Assembly: GCA_014885115.2 (NCBI GenBank)
Contig: WKLE02003102.1
Location: 1 to 42,941, forward strand
Direction: 5' to 3'
Length of the DNA stretch: 42,941 bases
From: Asterionellopsis glacialis
Taxonomy: Eukaryota; Bacillariophyta; Plagiogrammaphyceae; Rhaphoneidales; Asterionellopsidaceae
Part shown: positions 11,786-21,438 of the stretch, in pieces
Layout: each line of letters begins with the position of its first letter
Numbering within the stretch: position 1 is the first letter of the stretch
Notes under the pieces: generated by a model
What the model saw: only the letters and a program-made list of their open reading frames with translations
What the model was told of the DNA's origin: nothing
The model's database searches: none
Program-made: the position numbers and the translations under genes

Positions 11786-12660
11786 TATCTTGAAATCAGA
11801 CCTATCACTTGTAATTATACCAAGGTTTGCAAAATAAAAGTACAACCTTCTTTTTGGTGGTATGAAACAATTTCTTTAGTATATAAAATATATATCAATT
11901 TTTTCTTATATTTTTGGTTTTAATTCATCAGTGATTTAATAAATAAATTATTTAATAGTGAGTAAATAATAAATATCTTGAAATATCAGTCATCTAGTGG
12001 TGATTGTATCAAGGTTTGGAAAATATGATTACAACTTATCTTTTGCAACAATTCAGTATATACACAAAATGAAACATATTTCTCATATTTGAACTTGTAA
12101 CTCCCATACCTGAATCAATAAATTTGATTATTTATCAGTATTATAAATCAATTATTGAATATCTTTTATAGGTCCATCAATTTTTAAATACCTTTTTGTG
12201 GTCTACAAAACCTTAAATTTAGCATAAGTACATTTTGTAAATGTTTTGAAATCCTCAGATACACTGCTTTTGATTAGTTATACCAAAGTTTTGTAAATAA
12301 GTTTTGTGCAATTTAGCATTTAAAAAAATGTATTAAATATTTTTCTTATACATTTGAATTTGTAACCCATACCTGATTCAATCAACTTGATTATTTGTTT
12401 AGTGTTGTAAAGTACAAATCAGATCTGCTACTTGTGGTTGTACCACTAATTTTTGGGAAATAGATATATAGGCAGCAGCATTTACAACCTGATTACTAGT
12501 CTTGTTCATAGGAGTAGCTACCATACATATATTTATGGAACAATTTGATATAAAATAAAGTTTACTTCATTAGCATATATCACCTTTTACAATCTTTGAA
12601 GAAAGCAATTTTTCTTACACTTGGATTTATATCTCACACTTGAATTTAATTTACCTGTAT
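11786..12660 (+). repeat. Degenerate tandem array with units of about 170-270 bp
   Basis: Four diverged units can be lined up by a leading segment resembling TATCTTGAAATCAG, then ACTTGTgATTaTACCAAGGTTT. They start near 11786, 11974, 12243 and 12417. A second shared segment, CATxTTGAACTTGTAACxCC followed by ATACCTGAATCAAT, recurs near 12084, 12351 and, weaker, 12617. Identity is moderate and spacing varies, so this is an old array. It includes the most AT-rich part of the window. Confidence 0.7.
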
Positions 12661-15280
12661 ATGCCTTTTCCCCAATGATTCATCCATATACCATGTTGTT
12701 CTCTTTGAAAACAAAACTATTGGATATTTGTTTCTTGTTCATTGGCCTCATAATAGACTTGAGCATAATCGTGCACTTGTGTGTCATACTGAAAAGGCCT
12801 TTTTTACTTCTCCTGCAGGGTGTGGAATAATTTTTATCACTATACAACAAACAAATGGTACTACTGTACTTTTATTTAATGATTAATGTATTTCTGCTAC
12901 AATCAGGTGATTAGTTGTTATCTCTGCCATGGTGTTCTTGTTGCATGGTAAGCAAACAATAAACTACCAATGGCTTGTCATTTTGTCCTCTAGTTGATAT
13001 AAAAAGAAACAATAGCAGGTCTAGCTCTGTGTTGTAATTGACTTCCCCAACCATAGAAGGCTATTTGAGCTATGAGGTTAAGGAATTGTTTTCAATTTAT
13101 TTCTTCTCAGGCTTGGTGTCACAGGGTTTTGCATTTTGCAAATCATCACAATACACACACCTTGCAAAGAAAATTTTATCCTTAAACAATACTATAGACT
13201 CTTAGAAAATTACTTGGCATTTTCTGTAGATCAAAAAGTATTTTTTATATACTTAGAGACAATCAGCTGTGAAATAAGAATAATTCTATGCTATTATACA
13301 AACAAGAAGAACACAAACAAGTTTTTAGCAAATTTAAGATACGGATGTCAAAATCTTCAATGGCCAAAAATGCTATACTCTCCTCAAAATATGATGATTT
13401 AAACCAATAAATAATACCTTTTATCTTGACCACCTCCCCTTGTGAAAATTACTCTAATGCAACCTAGTACAAGAAATCTTTCATGTTTTATTGAAGCTTG
13501 ATGATACTGTATTACACAAAACAAGGAGATTTTGAGATGGGGGTTAAATAAAATAAGCAATTTGATAGCTTTCCTAGTTGTACCCTTTTGATATGGGAAA
13601 CATTACTATGTGATGTACCAACAAAGGTTCCCCATTTTTTCTTTATGTTGCCCTTTAAAAACCCATGCTTGTTGTTATGGCTGAATATAATCTTATCATT
13701 TGCATTTATTCATTAAAAATCATTTTGTGACCAAATGTCATCTGTGAAAGATGAATGCTCTTCTCTGTCATTAATTCAAATTGAAGATCTTTGACCCTCC
13801 TTTAAGAGAAGCTCTTCCTCAAGAAGAGCCTTGAATTTACCAAAGCAAGCAGTTTGTCACATGTGCTGAAAAATATTCTAATGACCATGACAGGACCTAA
13901 ATGAACAGGAAAAAAAAAAAGAATTTGGTTTGTCCAAAAAGAATAGTTAGCTTGTTCTTCTTCCTCTTCCTTTCAAAAGACCCAAGACTACTCAGATCAA
14001 ATATCAGTATTTGATACTAATGATATCTTTTTGATATTTTTGCCTTGCTTTTTACTATATATGTTCATAGTAGTAGTAATTAAAGATTCTTACTCCATCT
14101 GATAGAATAATGTTAAATTCTTATTTAATACTAACTCCATTTGAGACCATCCCCCCTCCCCCTTCCTCACTCAACTATCTCAATTAGTACCTTTTCTGGT
14201 TGCCCCTTTCCAAAAAGTAATTTCCAATGCATCTTGAAGCTTTATCCTTTGACTTGGTTTTTGTAGTTTACTACAGCTTTTATTAACTTTTACATCTACC
14301 AGCTAGTACTAGAAAGATAGCTGGATTGTAGTACTCATCAATTAGAATGTGTTTACATATTAGTTCAATCTTCCACTTATAATCATCATGTCCCATCATG
14401 TGCTGAAGTCACCTAACAGGGATGTTGATCCAACAATCTTCCTTCTACAAACTGCATATGATACATAATGAATCTAGATTTGTTATGGATCCTCAGCATA
14501 TACTGAAATCAAAAGCATAATTTCCAAATAACATTTGGTTATACTGTCTTTAAGGTTCTTCTTATTTTGTTATTGCAAGTGAGGGAATATAGTTTGATTT
14601 CCAATAACAACACCTCTAGCTAGTAAACCTAAAGAAACTGCACAGTTTGTTTGGCTTGAGTAGTACATGTGATGCCACCATCTTGTCATCTTGTACATTA
14701 GAACAAGTGCACATCATGACCTATAAATTAGTATCCCAAAAGGACTTGTTGGAGGCTGATCATAGTTGATAGTGTTGCTTCTTACCATGAAAATTGACCA
14801 GAAGAAATATATTTCCAATACTATGTTGGTACAGTACACAAATAGGCCACTGGAAAATATTTCTGTCCTGTACTACCATGACAAGCTAGTGCAATTACCA
14901 GATACAGTATACATATATATAAATGGACCATTTGATATGATGTGTTCATCAATTGTTTGAAATTGCCCCAACAAGACCCCCTACTTACTCACTACTGCAT
15001 GTACTCTCACTCATTTTTTTTGCAGTTGAAGCCACAGGCACTTCCTGTACCTGCATCTTCAAGCTTCAATACGTAGCTTTATTTTTCTGGCACTTGTTTA
15101 CAAAAGCATTATACTTCTCAAGAGATTACTTATAAAAATACTACTAACTACACTGAAAGAATGTACACCAGCCAATGCATATCATCTATTACACCACACT
15201 AGACAAGTAAGACATGGAGCAAATTCAATTCAAAATTTATCTTCTATAAACAATATATTCATTATAGTTTGTAGGTAGCA

Positions 15281-17368
15281 TTACAATAGAAGTATGTTCC
15301 ACAGTGAAAGTAAAATCAGTGATGAAGCAGCAGAATGGACGAGCCATCTGTGACTAGTACTACCAGCATATGTTCCAGCAGCAGAAGATTTAGGTGCGAT
15401 AGTGTCGTCTGTTTCCGGAACTATGGCTGGCGTTCCTGTTTGCTCACCTGATAAGGCAAAGGTTGTAGATTCTTGATTTTTTTGTGAGGCATTGGATTTG
15501 ACAATCACAATCCCATCCTCGGAACTACCCTTATACAGTGTATAACTTCCACTCCCATATTGACAACAGATACCATCCCCTGCCGTATCAATAAAGGTAA
15601 ATGTAAAGGTACGGAATGTATCCTTGGGTGTGTCGGGGATCAAGATTTGTTCCATGATTGTTTTCTGTGCCAAGGAACGTTCATAAGTACCATGGGGACG
15701 ATAATCCACAACACGTCTCGGTGGATCCATACTACTGGATTTCTGAGCAGCACTTGCTCCACTACTAACACTGGTCGTAGTTTCCGTACCATCCTCTTCC
15801 TCCATGTATTCTGTTTCCAATACCCACCCATTTTCAGGAGGGTACGCATCAAATGTTACTACCAACGTGAGGAACGAGTCACCTGAATGCTGTTCCAAAG
15901 GATCATGCGATGCAATTAAATATTGTTCACTATCATGATCATACTCTCCACTGACACGAATAAATAATTTATCTTGATCATTGACATCTCGTGTTCCCAA
16001 ATAAATGGAATATTCACCATTGCCATGTTTACAGCATATTCCATCCCCCACAAGATCATAGATATCAAAGGCATACAAACCACCCTCTTGTACCATGACA
16101 GTCTCTACAGCTGTCATGCGGGGAGTTTTGTATGTTCCGCTATCGACTTGCGTAATAACTTCTGCATTGGACCCCACTCGTCGCAGTGACCAGCCCACTT
16201 CTTCGGGATAATCGTCAAAGGTTATACTAATGGTAATGGGAAACGTAGCATCCGCCGATGTGGGTGCCCATGTGGTATCTGCGGCTGCTGCTGTCGGTGG
16301 CACTACGGGAGCTGGGGGTGCAGTGGGTGGAGGTTGTGTCGGACGAGGTTGTGTAGGTCGAGGCTGTGTCGGAGGTGGTGGTGTGGGTGGAGGTTGTGTA
16401 GGAACGACAATTGGTGGGGTCGGTGGTACGGTAGGTGGATCGGGACAAAAGTCAGGAGGATAGTCTGACTCTTCACAAATTACACTTTCAATCCATTCCA
16501 TGACATAACTGACCCGCGCATACACACCGGGAAAGGTAGGATCCCCGCAACTGTATCCCCAAGAAACGACTCCCATGAGAACATCCTTCTCAAAGGAAGA
16601 ACCTCGCGAAACGAGAGGCCCTCCCGAATCTCCTTGACAGGAATCTTCTCCGTAATCAAAGGCGCACAACATGTCACTCGTCAGATAGGTTTTGTAACTG
16701 AATTCCGAAGACGTCGATTGGCGACAAATGTCATTGTTCTCATAATTCACAGTCGCAGTTGTCAAGAAGCGAGCAGCATTGCTCTGCAGAGCATCATGGA
16801 CACCCCACCCCATCACAGTCAACTCTTGACGATCCCATGGTATGTTTGCATTTCGATTCATTGTGACTGGTTCATTGTTCGATGCACCATTCAACTTGAC
16901 TAATAAATAATCAAACGGAAACTCAGGAGCATAATAATCCGGATGAACATATTCATCTGCTATACTGAAGGTTTCCTGAGATTGATCAAATGAAAATCGA
17001 TCATATTGGCCGACGGTCACATATGTAAATTCATCAAAACAATGGGCTGCCGTCAAAACAAAGTCCCTTGCCACCAACGATCCACCACAGACATGAGACC
17101 CATCTGAGGTTTCTAAACTTGCTGCATAGGGGAATCGTCCCTTGGGTGCTCTCGTACCACCGATAATCCGTGTCGATGCATCGCCGCCGCCGTCGCCGCT
17201 GCTGCTATTCCCGTAGCCGTCGCCAGAGGCAGAGGACAAATCCCGGTTCTGTTTCGCACGACCCGAAAAACGAACACTGTTCTTGTCAAACACAGACGAT
17301 GAAGCTCCTATTATTCTAATCCAGACAAGTACCAAACACCATAGTGGAAGTCTTCTATTTGTGGACAT
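15281..17368 (-). CDS. Secreted trypsin-like serine protease with Pro/Thr linker and two DGICC domains
   Basis: The ATG has its first base at 17368 and gives 695 residues; upstream in-frame sequence reaches only a TTG at 17443. Residues 1-22 form a signal peptide (LPLWCLVLVWIRIIGA). Zymogen cleavage is at R67-IIGG. The triad is H109, D153 and S248, with the trypsin specificity aspartate at D242. A proline/threonine linker of about 60 residues (codons near 16260-16445, imperfect repeats such as PTQPRPTQP) joins the protease to two DGICC-type domains. A hydrophobic tail with no residues beyond it follows SSAAGT, as in the first paralog, which suggests GPI anchoring. Domain order matches the 6702-8621 gene, so the two are duplicates on the same strand. 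The first copy has only a short linker without the Pro/Thr repeats. The last bases of the gene lie inside the CpG-poor block. Confidence 0.92.
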   Translation of the reverse strand: MSTNRRLPLWCLVLVWIRIIGASSSVFDKNSVRFSGRAKQNRDLSSASGDGYGNSSSGDGGGDASTRIIGGTRAPKGRFPYAASLETSDGSHVCGGSLVARDFVLTAAHCFDEFTYVTVGQYDRFSFDQSQETFSIADEYVHPDYYAPEFPFDYLLVKLNGASNNEPVTMNRNANIPWDRQELTVMGWGVHDALQSNAARFLTTATVNYENNDICRQSTSSEFSYKTYLTSDMLCAFDYGEDSCQGDSGGPLVSRGSSFEKDVLMGVVSWGYSCGDPTFPGVYARVSYVMEWIESVICEESDYPPDFCPDPPTVPPTPPIVVPTQPPPTPPPPTQPRPTQPRPTQPPPTAPPAPVVPPTAAAADTTWAPTSADATFPITISITFDDYPEEVGWSLRRVGSNAEVITQVDSGTYKTPRMTAVETVMVQEGGLYAFDIYDLVGDGICCKHGNGEYSIYLGTRDVNDQDKLFIRVSGEYDHDSEQYLIASHDPLEQHSGDSFLTLVVTFDAYPPENGWVLETEYMEEEDGTETTTSVSSGASAAQKSSSMDPPRRVVDYRPHGTYERSLAQKTIMEQILIPDTPKDTFRTFTFTFIDTAGDGICCQYGSGSYTLYKGSSEDGIVIVKSNASQKNQESTTFALSGEQTGTPAIVPETDDTIAPKSSAAGTYAGSTSHRWLVHSAASSLILLSLWNILLL

Positions 17369-17628
17369 GGTTCGCAGACTTGTACTTTGGCCGCTGGCGG
17401 TAACTTGAATGAGTTGTGTTTGGCGCGAATCACAGAAGGGCAATCAATGATGCCAATACCGACAAAAATGGAATGACCAGGAATTACAACTAGGTCCTAA
17501 GTACCGATAGGTCTGGAGTTCCAGCCGCCTGCCCAGGTAACCTCTGGAGTCCTGTTTCTGCCTTGACTTGCTAGTTGCTATTACCTTATAGAACTATGTA
17601 GGACTCAAGCTATTTTTGTATGTACCGG

Positions 17629-17652
17629 TACCTGTACCTGTACCTGTACCTG
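17629..17652 (+). repeat. TACCTG hexamer tandem repeat
   Basis: Four perfect TACCTG units, directly after a GGTACC palindrome. The unit is the core of the TACCTGGTA family dispersed through the window. Confidence 0.9.
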
Positions 17653-18130
17653 TAGGGTTTGCAGGACTGCTCTACAGTAGCAGGAACTCGATTTCGACTC
17701 TCTAGGCACCTACAGTACTGTACCTGGTAGACAGTTACCCAAGCTAAAAAACAGACGAAAAGAGTCGAAACGGCGGGATTTCGTATTTTTGTGCGTAGCG
17801 GTACATGGTAAATGGTACAGAGCTTGTAGATTTGTACTACTAACTATGCCACTTTCGTACAATCCTACCTGGTACGTATAATCCCAAGAAAATTTCGATT
17901 GCCGGCGCGGCGGCGAGGAAGTGATTCATATCTATCTATGCTACTATCTGTGGGAGTAGTACTGGTAAACAATTATTATGAACTTTCTACAGTATTATTG
18001 TAAAGGTGAATCTGAATAGTTTGTCTCATCAACGTAAACTGTCAAATTACAGAATTTGAATTTTATACTCCTATTATTTGTTGAATGATTGATTTTGATG
18101 TGATTGTAGTAGTACAATCACGCACGGGAC

Positions 18131-18290
18131 TGACGTCTCTAGGGCTATACTGATTTGAGAGCCTGCCTGTGGTCCCATTTGATGAAACCATAAGTAAGTT
18201 AAACAAGACTCTTTTTGACATTAAATAATAATAGGACGTCCTCGTAGAGTAAAACATAATAAATTTTCAAAAAATAATCCCAAGACGTCA
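18131..18290. promoter_or_regulatory. Cluster of three GACGTC (CRE-like) sites
   Basis: TGACGTC at 18131, GACGTC at 18235 and GACGTCA at 18284 lie within 160 bp, about 470-630 bp upstream of the TAH18 start. ACGT-core palindromes are the usual targets of bZIP factors, and diatom CO2/cAMP elements contain TGACGT. Function here is a guess; the sites could also serve the divergent trypsin gene. Confidence 0.3.
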
Positions 18291-18757
18291 TTCCTATTCA
18301 GTATATATGTCTTTTGTACCTAAAAAGATATCCCACAGTCTACTTCTGAGTCAAACGCATAGAATGCTCGATCATCTGTATGCCTGTCATACCTTTTTTT
18401 CCGTCGTTGGTTGGAGACTACCTGGTACAGGTACCAGTGGAAAGAAATACCAGGTATGAAGACTAGTACCAGGTAAGTCGTGGGACAAAAGAGCCAGGTG
18501 CGAGGGGGATAAGCAGGGATGATTCTCACTGAATGATCAGGAGTGAAGTGAATCGACCCGAAATCGAAGATTTTCAAAAAGTCTTGTTACTCTGGAGACA
18601 TGGATGGATGGATCGATGCAGAATCCATTATTGTGATGGACATGCGCTGTTTCTCCTGTTCTTGCCGTGTTATTTCCTTCATTGCTTCCTTGGACGACAT
18701 TGCTAAAGCAGCCAAGTAGAATTTTTAGTTGCATTCTTATTACTAACATACGCAGCA

Positions 18758-20953
18758 ATGGTTGATAATGATATGGACTCACCATCTTCTTGTACAATCT
18801 TTTGGTCAACGCAAACGGGACGTGCCAAAGCATGTGCCCGACGTACAGCACGAATTATCCGATCCTCCAAAGATACAACCAACGTTCGCATGAGTTCCTC
18901 TGGATTTGGTTGCGCCTTTGATGATTCTACAGATGATATCTTGCAATTCAAACACAATCATCCCCACAATACATCATCATCATCATGGTTACTTTTGTTT
19001 GTCAGTACTACTGGAGATGGGGAACAATGTGATGGAATACACCAAACATGGAAAAAGTTATTAAACAAATCTCTTCCATCGACCTTGTTTTCCAATATTC
19101 CATTTGCAATTTTTTGTTTGGGTGATCGAGCTTACGGACCTCAATTTTGTGCCGCGGGGAGAAAACTTGCCGCAAGACTCAAACAACTTGGAGCTGTCCC
19201 TTTATGTAATGTTGGTTATGGAGATGATGGGAGTCCCAATGGGGGTGTCTTTGCTGATTTGGATGTTTGGTTGGAGCAGACCCTACTTCCTTCCATTCAA
19301 AAGCGATTTCCTAAATCACCGTCCAGCCATAACATATCCGTAACGTTGGAGGAAGAATCTATCGACTTGTACAAAGTGAAAGTATTACAAGAAATAGTGC
19401 CAACTAGTAAGGTGACGACACCCACTACTGGTTCAGACACACAAGAATGGCAACGGGAGGAATATACGACGAGTTACAACGATTTCTTTACCACATCTTG
19501 TCCATTGACAGCCTATAGTTACGGCACAGGAATCGATGAGAGACAAACAGCGATGGGTTCTGAACCAAAACCAAAGACACCCCCTCTTGGAGGTCGTGTC
19601 ATGACAAATGAACGAATAAGCGCTACCGATTGGGAACAGGAAACCCGTCACATCCGATTACGAGTAAATGTCAACCATTTTTCTATACAACCGGGACTTC
19701 CATATCATGCAGGAGATGTCGCAACTATCCTTCCCTGGAATACAAAAGAAGAAGTGGATCGATTTTTGGCAGTGTTACCTGAATCTATAAGATCCACGGC
19801 AGACAGGGAGATTGAAATTTCTGCCACTACTACAGATTCTTCGAGTGGCTGGCCTCGTCGGTGTACACTTCGTGGACTGCTAACGCATTGTGCAGATATA
19901 CATTCCTTGCCTGAGAGAGAAGACTTGCGAGCCCTTAGTGTCTATTGTCGAAAAGAGCATGAAATGGGAAAGGATCAAAAGGAAAGGTTGGTCTTTCTTA
20001 GCGAGACGTCTGGTTCAGCATTATATGCGGATTATATTCTTCGAGAAAAACGAAGTTGGGCGGATCTTTTGTATGACTTTGATTCGATTGCATGGGAGGG
20101 CCCATCAGCATCTGGAGAAAAGGTTCTGACACTCGAGTCATTGCTCGAGCTCTTACCCCCGATACGGCCTCGTCATTTCAGTATCGCTAGTGCCCCTTCT
20201 ATGCAACTGGTAGACAACCCAAGTGATACATATTCCTACTTTGATATCGAACTCTGTGTTGCGGTGGTAAACGGAACTACGCCCTTGGGACGCTCCTATG
20301 AAGGACTTTGTTCAACATTCCTTTCCAAACAGGTACCCCACGATGATTATTGTCCACCACTTCGTCTATGGATTAAACCCGGCTCCTTTACAAAACTGCC
20401 CTTGGATCTCTCATCAGATCAGAGTTGCTTTAAAACGCCAGTATTGTGCATTGGAGCTGGAACAGGAATTGCACCTCTTCGATCTCTCATTTTGGAACGC
20501 GAGGCTAGACGAACTCTAGTGCTAAGGGAAAACACATCTGCTGCGACAGATACAACATCAAGAGCAACTCCAAATAATGGTGATGATCGTGACAATATTC
20601 TTGTATTTGGGTGTCGTAAAGCACAATCAGACTTTTATTATAAAGATGAATGGGAATCTTTATCCGAAACCAAGCAGTTACGGTTATTGACAGCATTCAG
20701 TCGGGATCAATGGCATAAAATTTATGTCCAACAAGTTATTGGTAAGGCAGATGATGGATTGTTCATTGCAAATCATTTGTTAAATCGTGGTGGAGCAATT
20801 TATGTTGCAGGTGGAGCTAAAATGGCACAGTCTGTGAGAGAGGAAATCTTGGAATGCCTTGCCAAATCAGTCGATGGAGGAGAAAAACAAGCTAGTCTCT
20901 TTTTGAAGAAGCTCCAAAGAATTGGTCGCTACAGCATTGAAGCATGGAGTTAA
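18758..20953 (+). CDS. TAH18: NADPH-dependent diflavin oxidoreductase (TAH18/NDOR1 type)
   Basis: The protein is 731 residues in a single exon. A flavodoxin-like FMN domain occupies about residues 12-180 (FWSTQTGRAKA; STTGDGEQ near 83). An acidic/Thr-rich linker (about 190-270) precedes a ferredoxin-reductase-type FAD domain with HIRLRVNVNHFSI near 297 and RPRHFSIAS near 471. The NADPH domain has GAGTGIAPLRS near 566, FGCRKAQSDFYY near 617 and GGAKMAQSVREE near 685, and ends ..RYSIEAWS, like family C-termini. The family passes electrons from NADPH through FAD and FMN to Dre2/CIAPIN1 for cytosolic Fe-S cluster assembly. At 731 residues it is longer than the roughly 600 usual for the family, through the linker and inserts. 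No targeting signal is seen, so it is probably cytosolic. A cytochrome P450 reductase is less likely, since no N-terminal membrane anchor exists. Confidence 0.9.
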   Translation: MVDNDMDSPSSCTIFWSTQTGRAKACARRTARIIRSSKDTTNVRMSSSGFGCAFDDSTDDILQFKHNHPHNTSSSSWLLLFVSTTGDGEQCDGIHQTWKKLLNKSLPSTLFSNIPFAIFCLGDRAYGPQFCAAGRKLAARLKQLGAVPLCNVGYGDDGSPNGGVFADLDVWLEQTLLPSIQKRFPKSPSSHNISVTLEEESIDLYKVKVLQEIVPTSKVTTPTTGSDTQEWQREEYTTSYNDFFTTSCPLTAYSYGTGIDERQTAMGSEPKPKTPPLGGRVMTNERISATDWEQETRHIRLRVNVNHFSIQPGLPYHAGDVATILPWNTKEEVDRFLAVLPESIRSTADREIEISATTTDSSSGWPRRCTLRGLLTHCADIHSLPEREDLRALSVYCRKEHEMGKDQKERLVFLSETSGSALYADYILREKRSWADLLYDFDSIAWEGPSASGEKVLTLESLLELLPPIRPRHFSIASAPSMQLVDNPSDTYSYFDIELCVAVVNGTTPLGRSYEGLCSTFLSKQVPHDDYCPPLRLWIKPGSFTKLPLDLSSDQSCFKTPVLCIGAGTGIAPLRSLILEREARRTLVLRENTSAATDTTSRATPNNGDDRDNILVFGCRKAQSDFYYKDEWESLSETKQLRLLTAFSRDQWHKIYVQQVIGKADDGLFIANHLLNRGGAIYVAGGAKMAQSVREEILECLAKSVDGGEKQASLFLKKLQRIGRYSIEAWS

Positions 20954-21438
20954 AATAATAATAATGTGCACACGCCGAGGCACCAGCTGTTTTGGTACTA
21001 TCTAATTTAAACTCTCCGTTCCTTTACTAATTTTAGAGATATAGAAATACTGCAATAATTTATGAACTGAATAAAATGTGTAATGTGTTCTACACTCTCT
21101 CTCTAGAGACAAGGACCTATAGAATCGCATTATTCTAGGCCTGCCTGGTATTTTACTACAAGCAGTATTATTTTTATAATAATAATTTTCAGAGTTTTCA
21201 GCTCCAGAAAAATCGACGGATGTACGGACTGACTGTGCCTGTGCATCGTCCAGAAGAGAATCTTATGTGGGACGAAAGACACGTACCTGACAGAATCAAT
21301 GTCAAATCGCCTCACGCACATGCAACAAGCAACAGACTCTACACTATCCACAGTTGTCATAGGATCCTAGTCCACCAGAGAAGAACCTAGACATACAACA
21401 CACAACTAATACAACTCGGTTGATCACCTCTAGAAAGA
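20954..21438. other. Intergenic region between TAH18 and the HisN-like gene
   Basis: No gene seen. It includes the TAH18 3' side, with AT-rich stretches, and the promoter of the next + gene. Confidence 0.5.

Larger units (their letters stand above)
9630..15280. other. AT-rich, gene-free, CpG-depleted block
   Basis: I find no credible coding sequence. Reading every line, only five CpG dinucleotides occur between 9629 and 15071 (at 10506, 10623, 11725, 12770 and 13342), then one at 15072 and none until 15340. GpC remains common, so the loss is CpG-specific and not just a result of AT richness. The TACCTGGTA-type motif found in other intergenic DNA is absent. The block contains an ATGAG microsatellite and a degenerate tandem array. 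Nothing resembling transposase, reverse transcriptase, organelle or viral genes was recognised. The likeliest reading is long-methylated, decayed DNA; a low-GC centromere-like element is a second possibility. Confidence 0.75.
17369..18757. other. Divergent promoter region between trypsin and TAH18
   Basis: No supported gene. The interval separates two divergently transcribed genes and holds TACC-type motifs (17620-17720 and 18420-18480), a hexamer repeat and three GACGTC sites, listed separately. Confidence 0.5.

Noticed and set aside
13811..13829. Hairpin GCTCTTC-ctcaa-GAAGAGC
   Set aside because: A 7-bp stem is expected by chance in a window of this size; no terminator or RNA family was recognised.
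9816..15135. Several ATG frames of 60-96 codons in the CpG-poor block
   Set aside because: All are short with biased AT-rich translations and no domains; they are expected by chance in 5 kb.
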